A stretch of DNA of 64,000 nt, taken from positions 1,178,001-1,242,000 of the forward strand of contig NZ_JAUSTJ010000002.1 in NCBI RefSeq assembly GCF_030812785.1. Reading direction: 5' to 3'. Shown here in pieces: positions 42,312 through 53,902 of this stretch. Each line of letters begins with the position of its first letter. Positions within the stretch are counted from its first letter, which is position 1. The notes beneath the pieces were generated by a model that was given only the letters and a program-made list of their open reading frames with translations, had not been told where the DNA came from and did no database searches. The position numbers and the translations under genes were made by a program. This stretch comes from Sphingomonas kyeonggiensis (lineage in GTDB: Bacteria; Pseudomonadota; Alphaproteobacteria; Sphingomonadales; Sphingomonadaceae).

Positions 42312-43601
42312 TCAACCCCGCGTCAAAAACCGCTCGTAATCGCGCGGTGCCATCCGGACCTCGTAGACCGCCTGATCCCCCTCGATCCGCTGGTCGAGCA
42401 CCTCGCCGTGCTGGTGGAGCCAGGCGGCGCCCTGCCCGTCGGCCGGATCGAGCGGGATGGTGTAGCGGCGATGGCCCTCGGTCAGGCGGGCGGCGACGGC
42501 GGCGATCAGGGCGTCCACCCCTTCCCCGGTCACCGCGGACACGGGCATGACGTCCTCGCGCTTGGCCGCTTCCGCCAGCAGATCCTCGCGGCGCTCGGCG
42601 TCGAGCAGGTCAATCTTGTTCCAGGCCTCGAAGCGCGGCGTGGCCTCGGCGACGCCGATCTCGGCCAGCACGGCCTCGACATCGTCCTTCTGCGCCTCGC
42701 TGTCCGGATGGGCGACGTCGCGGACATGGATGAGCAGGTCGGCGGAGACCACCTCTTCCAGCGTCGCCTTGAATGCGGCGACGAGCTGGGTCGGCAGCTC
42801 CGAGACGAAGCCCACCGTGTCCGACAGGATCGCCTTGTCGATGCCGGGCAACGAAATCTGGCGCAACGTCGGATCGAGCGTGGCGAAGAGGAGGTTCTCC
42901 GCCATGACGTCACTTCCGGTCAGGCGGTTGAAAAGCGTGGACTTTCCGGCGTTGGTATAGCCGACCAGCGCGATAACCGGCCAGGGTGCACGCTGGCGCC
43001 GGTCACGGTGCAGGCTGCGGGTGCGGCTGACCGAATCCAGCTCGCGGCGCAGGCGGGCCATGCGGTCGCGGATCAGCCGGCGGTCGGCCTCGATCTGGGT
43101 TTCGCCCGGGCCGCCGAGGAAGCCGAAGCCGCCGCGCTGGCGCTCGAGGTGGGTCCAGCTGCGCACGAGGCGGCCGGCCTGGTAATCGAGGTGCGCCAGT
43201 TCGACCTGGAGCCGGCCCTCGGCGGTGCGCGCGCGCTCGCCGAAGATCTCGAGGATCAGGCCGGTCCGGTCGATCACCTTGCACTTGAGGCCGGTCTCGA
43301 GGTTGCGCTGCTGCACGGGTGTGAGGCTCGCGTCGAACACGGCAAGCGTCAGCTCCTTGTCCCGAACCGTCTCGGCCAGGGCTTCCACCTGGCCCGAGCC
43401 GATCAGCGTGCCGGGCTTGGGCGCGCGGATGCGCAGCGGCACCCGCTCGACCACATCGACGCCTATCGCGGCGGCGAGGCCGGCGGTCTCTTCAAGGCGT
43501 GCGTCAGCGTCGCGCGAGCTGCCGCCGAGGTCCGGATAGACCACGACGGCGCGCGCGCCCCGGGTGAATTCATCGGGGTCGCGTTCGAAACCGGTAGTCA
43601 T
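42312..43601 (-). CDS. hflX: ribosome-associated GTPase HflX
   Basis: The 429-aa protein has the HflX N-terminal domain (GTLIGSGQVEALAETV and RTGLILEIFGERARTAEGRLQVELA), the coiled GGFGFLGGPGETQIEADRRLIRDR region, then a GTPase domain with G1 GYTNAGKST, G3 DTVGF and G4-like WNKIDLL. It binds the 50S ribosomal subunit and splits stalled ribosomes. It follows hfq by 8 bp, the conserved hfq-hflX pair. Confidence 0.96.
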   Translation of the reverse strand: MTTGFERDPDEFTRGARAVVVYPDLGGSSRDADARLEETAGLAAAIGVDVVERVPLRIRAPKPGTLIGSGQVEALAETVRDKELTLAVFDASLTPVQQRNLETGLKCKVIDRTGLILEIFGERARTAEGRLQVELAHLDYQAGRLVRSWTHLERQRGGFGFLGGPGETQIEADRRLIRDRMARLRRELDSVSRTRSLHRDRRQRAPWPVIALVGYTNAGKSTLFNRLTGSDVMAENLLFATLDPTLRQISLPGIDKAILSDTVGFVSELPTQLVAAFKATLEEVVSADLLIHVRDVAHPDSEAQKDDVEAVLAEIGVAEATPRFEAWNKIDLLDAERREDLLAEAAKREDVMPVSAVTGEGVDALIAAVAARLTEGHRRYTIPLDPADGQGAAWLHQHGEVLDQRIEGDQAVYEVRMAPRDYERFLTRG

Positions 43602-43609
43602 ACAGTCGC

Positions 43610-44095
43610 TCAGTCGTCGCTATTCTGTTCCTCGGCGAGGTTCAGCGGGTGCGCCGGCTGGATCGTCGAGACAGCATGCTTGTAGACCAGCTGGGCCATG
43701 CCCTCGCGCTGGAGCAGCATGCAGAACAGGTCGAAGGACGCGATCTGGCCCTGGAGCATCACGCCATTGACCAGGAACATGGTGACATTTTCCTGCTGGC
43801 GGCGGACCGCGTTGAGGAAAATCTCCTGCAATACCGGGTTCTTGGACTGATGCTCTCCCACCGCTTCGAGAAGCGGGGCAAGATCCACCGGGCCCGAGGG
43901 CATGATCGTGGAGATCGCGTGCTTGTAGATGAGCTGCGACTGGCCGTCGCGGCGGAGCAGCACCGAAAAATTGTCGAACCAGGTGACGATGCCCTGGAGC
44001 TTGACGCCCTTGACCAGGAACATCGTGACCGGCGTCTTCGACCGGCGCAGCGAGTTGAGGAACAGATCCTGAAGCGAGGTCTGCTTTTCGGCCAT
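43610..44095 (-). CDS. hfq: tandem-domain RNA chaperone Hfq
   Basis: The ATG at 44095 ([18 protein letters not shown]) is chosen; the 52 codons upstream are low-complexity leader. The 161-aa protein contains two complete Hfq Sm domains: residues ~7-66 ([11 protein letters not shown] to [12 protein letters not shown]) and ~84-143 ([11 protein letters not shown] to [12 protein letters not shown]), each with the Sm2 YKHA motif. Normal Hfq has one domain and forms a hexamer, so a trimer of this protein would make the six-fold ring. It binds small RNAs and mRNAs. The promoter should lie in 44096-44430. Confidence 0.95.
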   Translation of the reverse strand: MAEKQTSLQDLFLNSLRRSKTPVTMFLVKGVKLQGIVTWFDNFSVLLRRDGQSQLIYKHAISTIMPSGPVDLAPLLEAVGEHQSKNPVLQEIFLNAVRRQQENVTMFLVNGVMLQGQIASFDLFCMLLQREGMAQLVYKHAVSTIQPAHPLNLAEEQNSDD

Positions 44096-44558
44096 CGTAC
44101 GTGACTCTCTTTGTTGGCGGGAGTTTCCCGCTTGGCGCCGTTCTCTGGCGTCGGGACCGCGCACCCGCGTGGCGCGCAGCGCGGCCCTTTTATGCTGTGG
44201 GGGCCGAATCGTCCAGCCGATCCTACGCCTCGCCAGCAAGCGACTCGTCAAAGTTCACGAAGTTCATGCCCAGCGCTGGTTCTGCGAGGTTCTGAGGCTG
44301 CCTTTCCCGATGCGTAAGCCGCTTCGTGCAATCATGATGCGCGAAGGCGATCCTATCTTTCCTACCAGGTCAAAGAGCGGCCGGATGCACACCGGCGGCG
44401 GGAGGGAAGCAGGCGAAATCCTACATTGCAAGGTATCCGTCATCCCGGCGAAAGCCGGGATCTCGTGCCGCTCTTTCCCGCGTTCGCCTGGGATCCCGGC
44501 TTTCGCCGGGATGACGGTTATGGGCAGAGGGGCGACGAATTTGGGAAGGGCTGGCCCC
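44096..44558. other. intergenic region between ntrX and hfq
   Basis: The first ~340 bases after hfq's start must hold its promoter; no clear sigma70 boxes were identified. The rest is occupied by the palindromic repeat at 44437-44517, which may help to end ntrX transcription. No gene is apparent. Confidence 0.5.
44437..44517. repeat. GTCATCCC/CGGGATGAC palindromic repeat, copy 2
   Basis: CCGTCATCCCGGCGAAAGCC and GGCTTTCGCCGGGATGACGG form perfect outer arms around a ~40-nt spacer with a central GATCTCGTGC phrase. It lies just 3' of ntrX. Confidence 0.85.
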
Positions 44559-45934
<1,376 letters not shown>

Positions 45935-45938
<4 letters not shown>

Positions 45939-48247
45939 GATTTGGCACTTCCAGTACGCGTAAGCACGGCGGGGCGCGGCTCGTCGCCGCCCTCGCCTTC
46001 AGGGGCGCTCGCCATCCCGGCGAGCTGATCGGTATCGAAGCAGATCGTCACCAGCGTGCCGCCGCCCGGACGATCCGAGAAGGCGATGGTGCCGAAATGC
46101 TCCTCGACGATCTTCTTCACGATCGCGAGGCCGAGGCCGGTGCCACGGCTGCGCGTCGTCATGTACGGCTCGACGATCCGGTCGCGCTCGACCGGCAGGC
46201 CGATGCCGTTGTCGGCGAGCGTGAGGGTGAGCTTGCCATCGGCCTCGGGGTGGATCGTCATGACGATCTCGCCCTGGGGCAAGGCCTCCCCTTCCCCGCG
46301 CGCCTCGATCGCCTCGACGGCGTTCTTCACGATGTTGGTGAAGGCCTGTCCGATCTGGCGCCGATCGCAAATCAGGCCCGGCGCCGGATCGGGAGCATCC
46401 ATCTCGAAGCGAACCGTGGGGTGCGCGACTTCGTGGAGGAACATCGCCTGGCGCGCGATGTCGAGCAGCGATTCCTGGCGGAACATCGGCTTGGGCATGC
46501 GCGCGAAGGAGGAGAATTCGTCGACCATGCGGCGCAGATCGCCGACCTGGCGGACGATCGTGTCGGTCAGCTGGGCGAAGGTGCCGTCCTCGGGCTCGAT
46601 CTTCTTGCCATAGCGGCGCTTGAGGCGCTCGGCGGCGAGCTGGATCGGGGTGAGCGGGTTCTTGATCTCGTGCGCGATGCGGCGGGCGACGTCGGACCAG
46701 GCGGCGCGGCGCTGGTCGTTGAGCTGCTGGGTGATGTCGTCGAAGGTGAGCACCCTGCCCGCCTCGTCGCTGGTCACCTTCACTGCGAGGGTGCGCGCAT
46801 CGCCGCCGGTACCGAGCTGGATCACCGCCTCGCGGTCGCCGGTATCGAGCAGCTCGTTGAGCTCCGGCGCGAGCTCGACCAGCGGGTGGCCGACCAGCTC
46901 CTGCTCGCCCTGGTGGAGCAGCTCGATCGCGGATTCGTTGATCAGGCGGACCCTGCGCTGGGCATCGATCGAGATGACGCCGGCGGAGACGCCCGACATC
47001 ACGGCTTCGATCAGGACGCGGCGGCTTTCGGCCTGGGCATTGGCGGTGACGAGCGCGTTGGTCTGCGCCTGGAGCCGCTCGGTCATGCCGTTGAAGGCAT
47101 TGCTGAGCGTGGCGACCTCGTCGCGCCCTTCCGGTTCCGGCACGCGTGCGCTGAGGTCGCCCTCGGCGGCGCGGCGGGCTGCCGCGACCAGCAGGTTGAG
47201 CGGGCGCACCAACCGGTCCGCCACGGCGAGCGCGACCCAGGCCGTCACCGCCATGATCAGCAGCGCAACGCCGAACAGCGCGACATTGAAGCGAAGCTGC
47301 AGCGACTGCGCGCTCTTCTGCAGCCCGTTATATTCGGTGATGATCGACTGTGCCTCGACCACCTGGCGGTTCAGGAAGGCCGCGTCGACTGCCGAACCGA
47401 CATAGAGATAGGTGTCCTTCAGTCCCTTGACCGGGCGAACGATCCACAAGGTGTTGCCGGCATTGCCGACATAGGGCTTGCCGCCGCGGCTGAGGTCTTC
47501 CGCAAGCTTCGGGGTTACGCGGACCGAGAAGATCTCCTTGAGCAGCTTGTCCGGCGGCGGAAGGATGCGCTCTGCCTGTGGCAGGGTGTCTTCCGGGATT
47601 TGCCAATAGTCGTAGATGTTTACGCCGTTCTCGCTGGTATAGGAGAACAGCGCCGCCTGGTTGAGGTTGCGATAGAAGGTGTTCTGCGAGAAGAACTCGT
47701 GGAAGCCCTGCGTGCCTGGCCGCAGATTGCCCGCTTCGCGCGAGATGTCGCTGGCCATCGTATCGCTTTCCTTCACCCAGCGATCGATGATCCGCGTCTG
47801 CGCGCTGCGGACCATGTCCATCGAGGCTTCGAAAGCGTGCTTGGCCCGGTCCGAGACCCAGAACTGGCCGCCGGTCTGGAACATGATCGAGGCCGCGATC
47901 ACGGTGAGCACGATGGGGACGGAGGCGAGTAGCGAGAAGATACCGACCAGACGGACGTGCAGCTGTCCGCCGCCCTCCGCCAGCATCTTGGCGGCACGGC
48001 GCCGGGCAAAACGGCGCGCGACGAGCATCATCACCGCAACTGCGGGCACCAGATTGGCGATCAGGAGCAACGCCAGCAGGGTCGGCGTCATCCGATCGGT
48101 CGCCCTCTCGCCGCTCAGCACGAAATAGCTGGCGACCAGCACGACGATCGCAACGGCAACCACCGCGATTTCTGCCGTAGCGGTAAGGGCCAGCCGCCTC
48201 CGCGGCGGCAGCGTTTCGGTCAGGGGCTCGGCGGTGACGGCATCCAT
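45935..48247 (-). CDS. ntrY: nitrogen regulation sensor kinase NtrY
   Basis: An ATG at 48247 (MDAVTAEPLTE) is preferred; a GTG at 48286 adds 13 residues. The ~770-aa protein has three N-terminal membrane segments, a periplasmic or extracytosolic sensing stretch, another membrane helix (VALFGVALLIMAVTAWVALAV), a HAMP domain, a PAS domain (~405-510), HisKA with the phospho-acceptor His in [13 protein letters not shown], and HATPase with DNGIGLP and GTGLGLAIVKK. It senses nitrogen or redox status and phosphorylates NtrX. Confidence 0.94.
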
Positions 48248-48307
48248 CGTGGCCAAGCTAGATCGAGATTGTGGCAAAAAGAACACATAATCGTGCTCGG
48301 CCTGTCG

Positions 48308-49753
48308 CTATTCGGTACCATCCGGGCGGCCAAGGCCGACATCGATTCCGAGCGTGTCGAGCCGCTTGCGCAGCGTGTTCCGGTTTATTCCCAAGGCCCG
48401 GGCGGCACGCAGCTGGTTGCCGCCGTGGCGCGCCAGCATCGCCTCGATCAGGGGGCGCTCCACTTCGCCGATGATCCGGTCATAGAGCGTGCCGTCGTCG
48501 AGGGTGCGGGGCTCCTCGATCGCGATGCGCTCGAGCCGGGCGCGGACCGCGGCCTCGATCCCGGCGTCGCGAGTCGCGGGCGCCGGCATCGCACTCGCCT
48601 CGCCCAGTGCGCGACGGATCGCGTCGGCGTCGATCACTTCGTCGCGACTGAGCGCAGCGATGCGGCGCATCAGGTTTTCGAGCTGGCGGACGTTGCCGGG
48701 CCAGTCATAGCCCTCCAGTACCGCCACGGCATTGGCGGCGAGGCTCTTGCGCGGCAGGCCGTCCTCGGCGGCGCGGTCGAGGAAATGGCGGGCGAGCAAG
48801 GGCACGTCGTCGCGGCGCTCCCGGAGCGAGGGCAGCGCGATGGGGACGACGTTGAGGCGGTAGAACAGGTCTTCGCGGAACTGCCCGGCCTGAACCAGGG
48901 CGGCGAGATCCTTGTTGGTCGCGGCGACGATGCGGACATCGGCCTTGATCGCGCGGGCGCCGCCGACGGTGGTGAACTCGCCCTGCTGGAGCACGCGGAG
49001 CAGCCGGGTCTGGGCGTCCATCGGCATGTCGCCGATCTCGTCGAGGAACAAAGTGCCCCCCGCCGCCTGCTCGAACTTGCCGGCAACGCGCGCCTGGGCA
49101 CCGGTGAAGGCGCCGCGCTCATGGCCGAACAGCTCGGCCTCGATCAGCTCGCGCGGGATCGCGGCCATGTTGAGCGCGACGAAGGGCGCGCGGCGGCGGG
49201 GCCCAAGATCGTGGATCGCCTTGGCGACCAGCTCCTTGCCGGTGCCCGACTCGCCCGAGATCAGCACGGTGAGGTCGTTCGAGACGACGCGGGCGATGAC
49301 CCGGTAGACCTCCTGCATCGCCGGCGAGCGGCCGATCAGCGAGGAGCCGCCGTTCAGCTCGTCCTCGGGGAACTCGGCGGGGGCGTGGCGGCCGCGGGCA
49401 ATGGCGCTGCGCACCGCCTGGCCCAGCACGTCGAGGTCGAAGGGCTTGGGGAGGTAATCGAAGGCGCCGACCTCGGTGGCGCGCACGGCCGTCGCCAGCG
49501 TGTTCTGGGCCGAGAAAACGATCACCGGAAGTGCGGGATGCTCGGCGGTGAGCCGGGCGACTTCGTCGAGGCCGTTGCCGTCGGGCAGCACCACGTCGGT
49601 GACCAGCACGTCGGGGAGCGCGGCGCCGATCGCGCGGCGCAACTCGGCGAGGCTGGCTGCCGTCGTGACGGCATGGCCTTCTCGGCGCAGGGCGGCCGCG
49701 ACCACGGTGCGGATCGCGCTGTCGTCGTCGACGACGAGGACCGAGCCGGTCAT
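48308..49753 (-). CDS. ntrC: nitrogen regulation response regulator NtrC
   Basis: The 481-aa protein has a receiver (DDDSAIRTVVAAALRREGH, LVTDVVLP), a sigma54 AAA+ domain with Walker A SGESGTGKELVAKAIHD, the intact GAFTGA loop (ERGAFTGAQA), FLDEIGDMP and WPGNVRQLENL, and a Fis-type HTH (NQLRAARALGINRNTLRKRL). It activates sigma54 promoters when phosphorylated by NtrB. It overlaps ntrB by 4 nt and is followed by ntrY. Confidence 0.96.
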   Translation of the reverse strand: MTGSVLVVDDDSAIRTVVAAALRREGHAVTTAASLAELRRAIGAALPDVLVTDVVLPDGNGLDEVARLTAEHPALPVIVFSAQNTLATAVRATEVGAFDYLPKPFDLDVLGQAVRSAIARGRHAPAEFPEDELNGGSSLIGRSPAMQEVYRVIARVVSNDLTVLISGESGTGKELVAKAIHDLGPRRRAPFVALNMAAIPRELIEAELFGHERGAFTGAQARVAGKFEQAAGGTLFLDEIGDMPMDAQTRLLRVLQQGEFTTVGGARAIKADVRIVAATNKDLAALVQAGQFREDLFYRLNVVPIALPSLRERRDDVPLLARHFLDRAAEDGLPRKSLAANAVAVLEGYDWPGNVRQLENLMRRIAALSRDEVIDADAIRRALGEASAMPAPATRDAGIEAAVRARLERIAIEEPRTLDDGTLYDRIIGEVERPLIEAMLARHGGNQLRAARALGINRNTLRKRLDTLGIDVGLGRPDGTE

Positions 49754-50853
49754 GCCTTGGCTCGCGGCAGGAGGATGCGGAAGACAGTCATTTCGGGCGC
49801 GCGCTCACGGGCATATTGGACGATGCCGCCCATGTCGCGGACCAGCTTCTCGACAAGGGGGAGGCCGAGCCCCTTCCCCTCCGGCTTACCCGAGACGAAG
49901 GGCTCGAAGAGATGCTCGGCAATGTCCTCGGGCGCGCCGGGGCCATTGTCCATCACGCAGATCTCGATCGGCAGCGGCACGCGCGGGCGGCCGGCGCCGG
50001 TGCTGACCGACATGCCGTGGCGATAGGCGGTCGACAGCACGATGCGCGGCTGGGCGAGCCCAGTCAGCGCCTCGGCGGCGTTCTTGAGCAGGTTCATCAT
50101 CACCTGCTGGAAGGCGTCGGGATCGATCAGCACCGGGGGCAGCGAGGGATCGAAGCTCTCCTCGATCACCATGCCGCGGGCGAAGCCGGCCAGGGCGACC
50201 TTCCGGGCATGGTCGAGCAAGGGATAGATGTTGATCGGCTGGAGCTTCAGCGGGCGCGTGTCGGTGAAGTCCTGCATCCGGTCGATCAGCGCGGCGATGC
50301 GGTCGACCTCGGTGGTGATCAGGCCGGTGAGCTCTCGATCCTCGCCCGAGGCGGCGAGCAGCTGGGCGGCGCCGCGGATGCCCGACAGCGGGTTCTTGAT
50401 CTCATGGGCCAGCATCGCCGCCGCGCCCACCGCGGCCCTGGCGCCGGCGGTGCGGTCGGCACCCTGGGCGACGCGGCGGGACTGCGGGGCGTGGTGGAGG
50501 GTGACGATCCGCCAGCCGGCATGATCGGCGACCTGAGTCTCGACATAGTCGACCCGGATGCGCGGGCCGCGGATCGCCTCGATCTCGATGTCGAAGGCAG
50601 CGAAGCCATGCCCGTCGCGGCGCTCGACATAGCCGTCGGGCGGGCTCAGCACCGCGTCATAGGGCTGGCCGACCATCGTGGTCTCGGCATGGTTGAGCAG
50701 CGCCTCGCAGGCGGCATTGGCATGCGCGATGCGGCCGTCGGGATCGATGACGAGAACCGCGACCGGCAGCGCGGCGAACATCTCGGCGAATTTGGGGCCG
50801 GTGGCGGGCGGCGCGGGCCGCAGCCGCCTCAGGCCGCCGCGCGGGAACGCCAC
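49750..50853 (-). CDS. ntrB: nitrogen regulation sensor kinase NtrB
   Basis: The 367-aa cytosolic kinase has a PAS domain ([26 protein letters not shown], ~35-130), HisKA with the H-box [20 protein letters not shown] and HATPase with [19 protein letters not shown] and [13 protein letters not shown]. It has no membrane segments and is governed by PII in related bacteria. It overlaps ntrC by 4 nt and the 3' end of dusB by 25 nt, which suggests one operon dusB-ntrB-ntrC. Confidence 0.95.
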   Translation of the reverse strand: MAFPRGGLRRLRPAPPATGPKFAEMFAALPVAVLVIDPDGRIAHANAACEALLNHAETTMVGQPYDAVLSPPDGYVERRDGHGFAAFDIEIEAIRGPRIRVDYVETQVADHAGWRIVTLHHAPQSRRVAQGADRTAGARAAVGAAAMLAHEIKNPLSGIRGAAQLLAASGEDRELTGLITTEVDRIAALIDRMQDFTDTRPLKLQPINIYPLLDHARKVALAGFARGMVIEESFDPSLPPVLIDPDAFQQVMMNLLKNAAEALTGLAQPRIVLSTAYRHGMSVSTGAGRPRVPLPIEICVMDNGPGAPEDIAEHLFEPFVSGKPEGKGLGLPLVEKLVRDMGGIVQYARERAPEMTVFRILLPRAKA

Positions 50854-51827
50854 GGCGCGTAGAATTCGTCGAGCATCGCCAGCACGGTCTTCGCGTCCGG
50901 CACCTGGTTGACCTTGTTGCGGAACTCGGCCGAGCCGGGCAGGCCCTTGGTGTACCAGCCGAGATGCTTGCGCATCATGTTGACGCCGGTCATCTCACCA
51001 TAATGTTCGAGGCTGTCGACGTAATGCTCTAGAATAACGCGATATTGTTCGTCGACGCTGGGTTCGGCGCGCTCGCCCTTGCCGGTCAGCGCGTCCATCA
51101 CCTCGCGCAGGACCCACGGCTTGCCATAGGCGCCGCGGCCGATCATCAGCCCGTCGGCGCCCGACTGGCGGAGCGCCTCGCGGGCATCCTCGACCGAGCA
51201 GATGTCGCCATTGACGATCACCGGGATCTTCACCGCATCCTTGACCCTGGCGACGAAGGACCAGTCGGCCGAGCCGCGGTACATCTGGTTGCGGGTGCGG
51301 CCATGGACGGTGACGAGCTGGCAGCCGAGATCCTCGGCGATGCGCGCAAGCTCGGGGGCGTTGAGGCTGTCGAGGTCCCAGCCCATGCGCATCTTGAGCG
51401 TGACCGGGACCTTCACCGCCTTGACGCAGGCATCGACGATCGCGGCGGCATGCTTGAGGTCACGCATCAGCGCCGAGCCGGCATCGCCATTGGTCACCTT
51501 GCGGACCGGGCAGCCCATGTTGATGTCGATGATCGCGGCGCCGCGATCCTCGTTGAGCTTGGCGGCCTCGGCCATCTCGGGCGGCGAGCACCCGACGAGC
51601 TGCATCGAAACCGGCTCCTCGATCGGATCCCAGGCGGCCTTCTGGATCGACTGGCGCGTGTCGCGGATGGCGGCGGCGCTGGCGATCATCTCGGTGACGT
51701 TGAGGCCCGAACCGTAGCGGCGGACCGCACGGCGGAACGGCAGATCGGTCACGCCAGTCATCGGCGCGAGGATCACCGGCGCTTCGACCGTCACGGGGCC
51801 GATCTGGATGGGGGCGAGTTCGCTCAT
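50829..51827 (-). CDS. dusB: tRNA-dihydrouridine synthase DusB (NifR3)
   Basis: The ATG at 51827 ([14 protein letters not shown]) has AGGCAAC upstream; the longer frame to 52217 is spurious. The 332-aa flavoprotein shows [17 protein letters not shown], the catalytic Cys in [47 protein letters not shown] and [16 protein letters not shown]. It reduces uridine in the tRNA D-loop. The nifR3-ntrBC order is the classic alphaproteobacterial arrangement. Confidence 0.96.
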   Translation of the reverse strand: MSELAPIQIGPVTVEAPVILAPMTGVTDLPFRRAVRRYGSGLNVTEMIASAAAIRDTRQSIQKAAWDPIEEPVSMQLVGCSPPEMAEAAKLNEDRGAAIIDINMGCPVRKVTNGDAGSALMRDLKHAAAIVDACVKAVKVPVTLKMRMGWDLDSLNAPELARIAEDLGCQLVTVHGRTRNQMYRGSADWSFVARVKDAVKIPVIVNGDICSVEDAREALRQSGADGLMIGRGAYGKPWVLREVMDALTGKGERAEPSVDEQYRVILEHYVDSLEHYGEMTGVNMMRKHLGWYTKGLPGSAEFRNKVNQVPDAKTVLAMLDEFYAPWRSRAAA

Positions 51828-52391
51828 GATGTTGCCTGAAAAATAGGCAGTGGCGCGTACAGGTACAAGCGGCGATTGGCAAGAAGCGGAACATACGGAC
51901 GCGGAAGTTGGCGGTGTTTGCGCGGGGCGGCGTCTGTGCCGGGCTGTTCCGGTTGGCGCGGTTGGCGGAAATGCGCGGGTTGATGCGGAGTCGTGGCCGT
52001 TCTTGCGGACGCCTGGTTCTTGGAAGTTGGCAGCGTTTTGTTGCGCTTTTCGGTAACACGTTGAGATTACGTGCAAAGACATGCGCGAGCTTTGGTGGCT
52101 GGACGGTTCAAAGAGCGGCCGGCTTGGTGCCGGCTGAGCTTCGAGGCTGTCAGAGGATTTCCTATTTTGGAAGGGCGGGTCCTCCCCTCCGCACTCGTCA
52201 TCCTTCTCAGCCGTCACCCCGGCGAAAGCCGGGATCTCGTGCGGCTCCTTTCCCGCGCCTTCGCCTGAGATCCCGACTTTCGTCGGGATGACGGCTTGGG
52301 GCGCGAGATGGCGGCCCCGGTTGATGGTGATGACGCCTGGGTGGCCGGATCACGGTGGAACCCCGGACCTACATGCTCTAGTCCCCCGCCA
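51828..52391. other. divergent spacer between dusB and ispDF
   Basis: About 560 bases separate two divergent core genes and must contain both promoters. No gene is evident; longer frames here are low-complexity. The palindromic repeat at 52211-52294 occupies the ispDF-proximal part. Confidence 0.55.
52211..52294. repeat. GTCATCCC/CGGGATGAC palindromic repeat, copy 3
   Basis: CCGTCACCCCGGCGAAAGCC and GACTTTCGTCGGGATGACGG form slightly diverged arms. Phrases shared with the other copies include GGGATCTCGTGCGGCTC and TTCGCCTGAGATCCC. Confidence 0.85.
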
Positions 52392-53531
52392 ATGAAGACC
52401 GCCGCCATCATCGTCGCCGCCGGGAGCGGCATCCGGGCCGGGGGCAGCGTGCCCAAGCAGTTCGCGCCGCTCGCCGGCAGGCCGATGCTGGCGCACAGCT
52501 ACGCCGCCATGACGTCACATCCCGCCATCGACACGGTGCTGGTGGTGATCGGCGAGGGCCAGGAGGCGATGCTGCGCGGCGCGCTGGGCGATGTGGACTT
52601 CGTTGTCGGCGGGGCGAGCCGGCGCGAGAGCGTGGCGAACGGGCTGGCGGCGCTGGAAGGCGTGGACCGGGTGCTGATCCATGATGCCGCCCGCCCCTTC
52701 CTGCCGCATGCGGTGATCGACAGGCTGCTCGAGGTCTTGGATGCCTATGAGGGCGCTGTCCCCGCCCTGCCGGTGAGCGATACGCTCGTCCGCTTCGACG
52801 GGATGATGGGGGACAATGTAGCTCGCGACGGCTTGTACCGCGTGCAGACACCGCAAGCATTCGTGTTCGGTGCGATCGTCGCGGCGCACCGGGCCTGGCC
52901 TGCGGGCCGGGAGGCCACGGATGATGCCCAGATGGTCCGTGACACCGGCCATGAAGTAACGATAGTCCCCGGAGACGCGATGCTGGAGAAGATCACCCAC
53001 CCTGCCGATTTCGCCGCCGCCGAGGCGCGGTTCGGGGCGCAGATGCGGGTACGGACCGCGACGGGCTATGACGTGCACCGCTTCGCCGAGGGCGAGGCGC
53101 TTTGGCTGGGCGGGGTGAACGTCCCCTATTCGCGCGGGCTTTCGGGACATAGCGATGCCGATGTGGTGCTGCATGCGATCACCGACGCGCTGCTCGGCAC
53201 GATCGGCGCGGGCGATATCGGCATGCACTTCCCGCCGAGCGACCCGAAATGGCGCGGTGCGGCTTCGGCGCAGTTCCTGCAGCATGCGGCGTTGCTGGTG
53301 ACGGCGGAGGGCGGCGTGATCGACTTTGTCGACGTGACGATCATCTGCGAGGCACCCAAGGTGGGGCCGCATCGTGAGGCGATCCGGGCGAGTATTGCGG
53401 GGATATTGGGGCTGAAGGTGTCCGAGGTAAGCGTGAAGGCTACGACCACCGAGCGGCTTGGGTTCACCGGGCGTGGCGAGGGTATGGCGGCGCAGGCTGT
53501 GGCTACGGTGCGGGTGCCTGCCGGCAGCTAG
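52392..53531 (+). CDS. ispDF: bifunctional IspD/IspF isoprenoid biosynthesis enzyme
   Basis: The ATG at 52392 (MKTAAIIVAAGSGIRAGG) is chosen over an upstream frame that runs through the repeat. Residues 1-215 are IspD (VAAGSGIRAGGSVPKQF; VLIHDAARPF; TPQAF), making CDP-methylerythritol. Residues ~218-379 are IspF (TGYDVHRFAEGEALWLGGV; GHSDADVVLHAITDALLG; KATTTERLGFTGRGEGM), cyclising its phosphorylated product. The fusion is normal for many alphaproteobacteria. It works in the MEP pathway of isoprenoid synthesis. Confidence 0.96.
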   Translation: MKTAAIIVAAGSGIRAGGSVPKQFAPLAGRPMLAHSYAAMTSHPAIDTVLVVIGEGQEAMLRGALGDVDFVVGGASRRESVANGLAALEGVDRVLIHDAARPFLPHAVIDRLLEVLDAYEGAVPALPVSDTLVRFDGMMGDNVARDGLYRVQTPQAFVFGAIVAAHRAWPAGREATDDAQMVRDTGHEVTIVPGDAMLEKITHPADFAAAEARFGAQMRVRTATGYDVHRFAEGEALWLGGVNVPYSRGLSGHSDADVVLHAITDALLGTIGAGDIGMHFPPSDPKWRGAASAQFLQHAALLVTAEGGVIDFVDVTIICEAPKVGPHREAIRASIAGILGLKVSEVSVKATTTERLGFTGRGEGMAAQAVATVRVPAGS

Positions 53532-53532
53532 T

Positions 53533-53768
53533 TTGTTCACGCGAAGGCGCGAAGGCGCGGAGAAAGGTAAGAGGGTTCGCGCAGAGGCGCAGAGAACGCA
53601 GAGGTGTCTCGCATCGCGTTAGCGATGCCCTCTGATACCCAGCTTCCGCATTCCCTGCCGCTGAAGCGGCGGGGGGCCAAGTGCCACAGGCACGCGCGCT
53701 CTGCGCTCTCTGCGCCTCTGCGCGAACCAATCTTCTTCTCGGCGCCTTCGCGTCTCCGCGTGAGAAAT
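53533..53768. repeat. long inverted repeat of GCGAAGGCGCG / CGCAGAGGCGCAG units
   Basis: The left arm (53538-53605) carries TCACGCGAAGGCGCGAAGGC, then GGTTCGCGCAGAGGCGCAGA. The right arm (53694-53766) carries TCTGCGCCTCTGCGCGAACC and CGCCTTCGCGTCTCCGCGTG, near-complementary in reverse order. About 90 bases lie between. It belongs to neither of the other palindromic families in the window. Confidence 0.75.
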
Positions 53769-53902
53769 CAAAGGATGCCTGGGTTGGACCGGGTTGGGAC
53801 ACACTGCCCCTCTCCCCGGCCCTCTCCCCTGGAGGGGAGAGGGAGACAGGTCTCACCACCCCGTGAAGGAACTGACTCGCGTCGGCAACATTCCGGTGGC
53901 AC

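Noticed and set aside
46097..50026. Two long + strand frames (611 and 689 aa) opposite ntrY and ntrC
   Set aside because: Both arise from GC-rich third-position bias on the reverse strand of well-recognised regulators.
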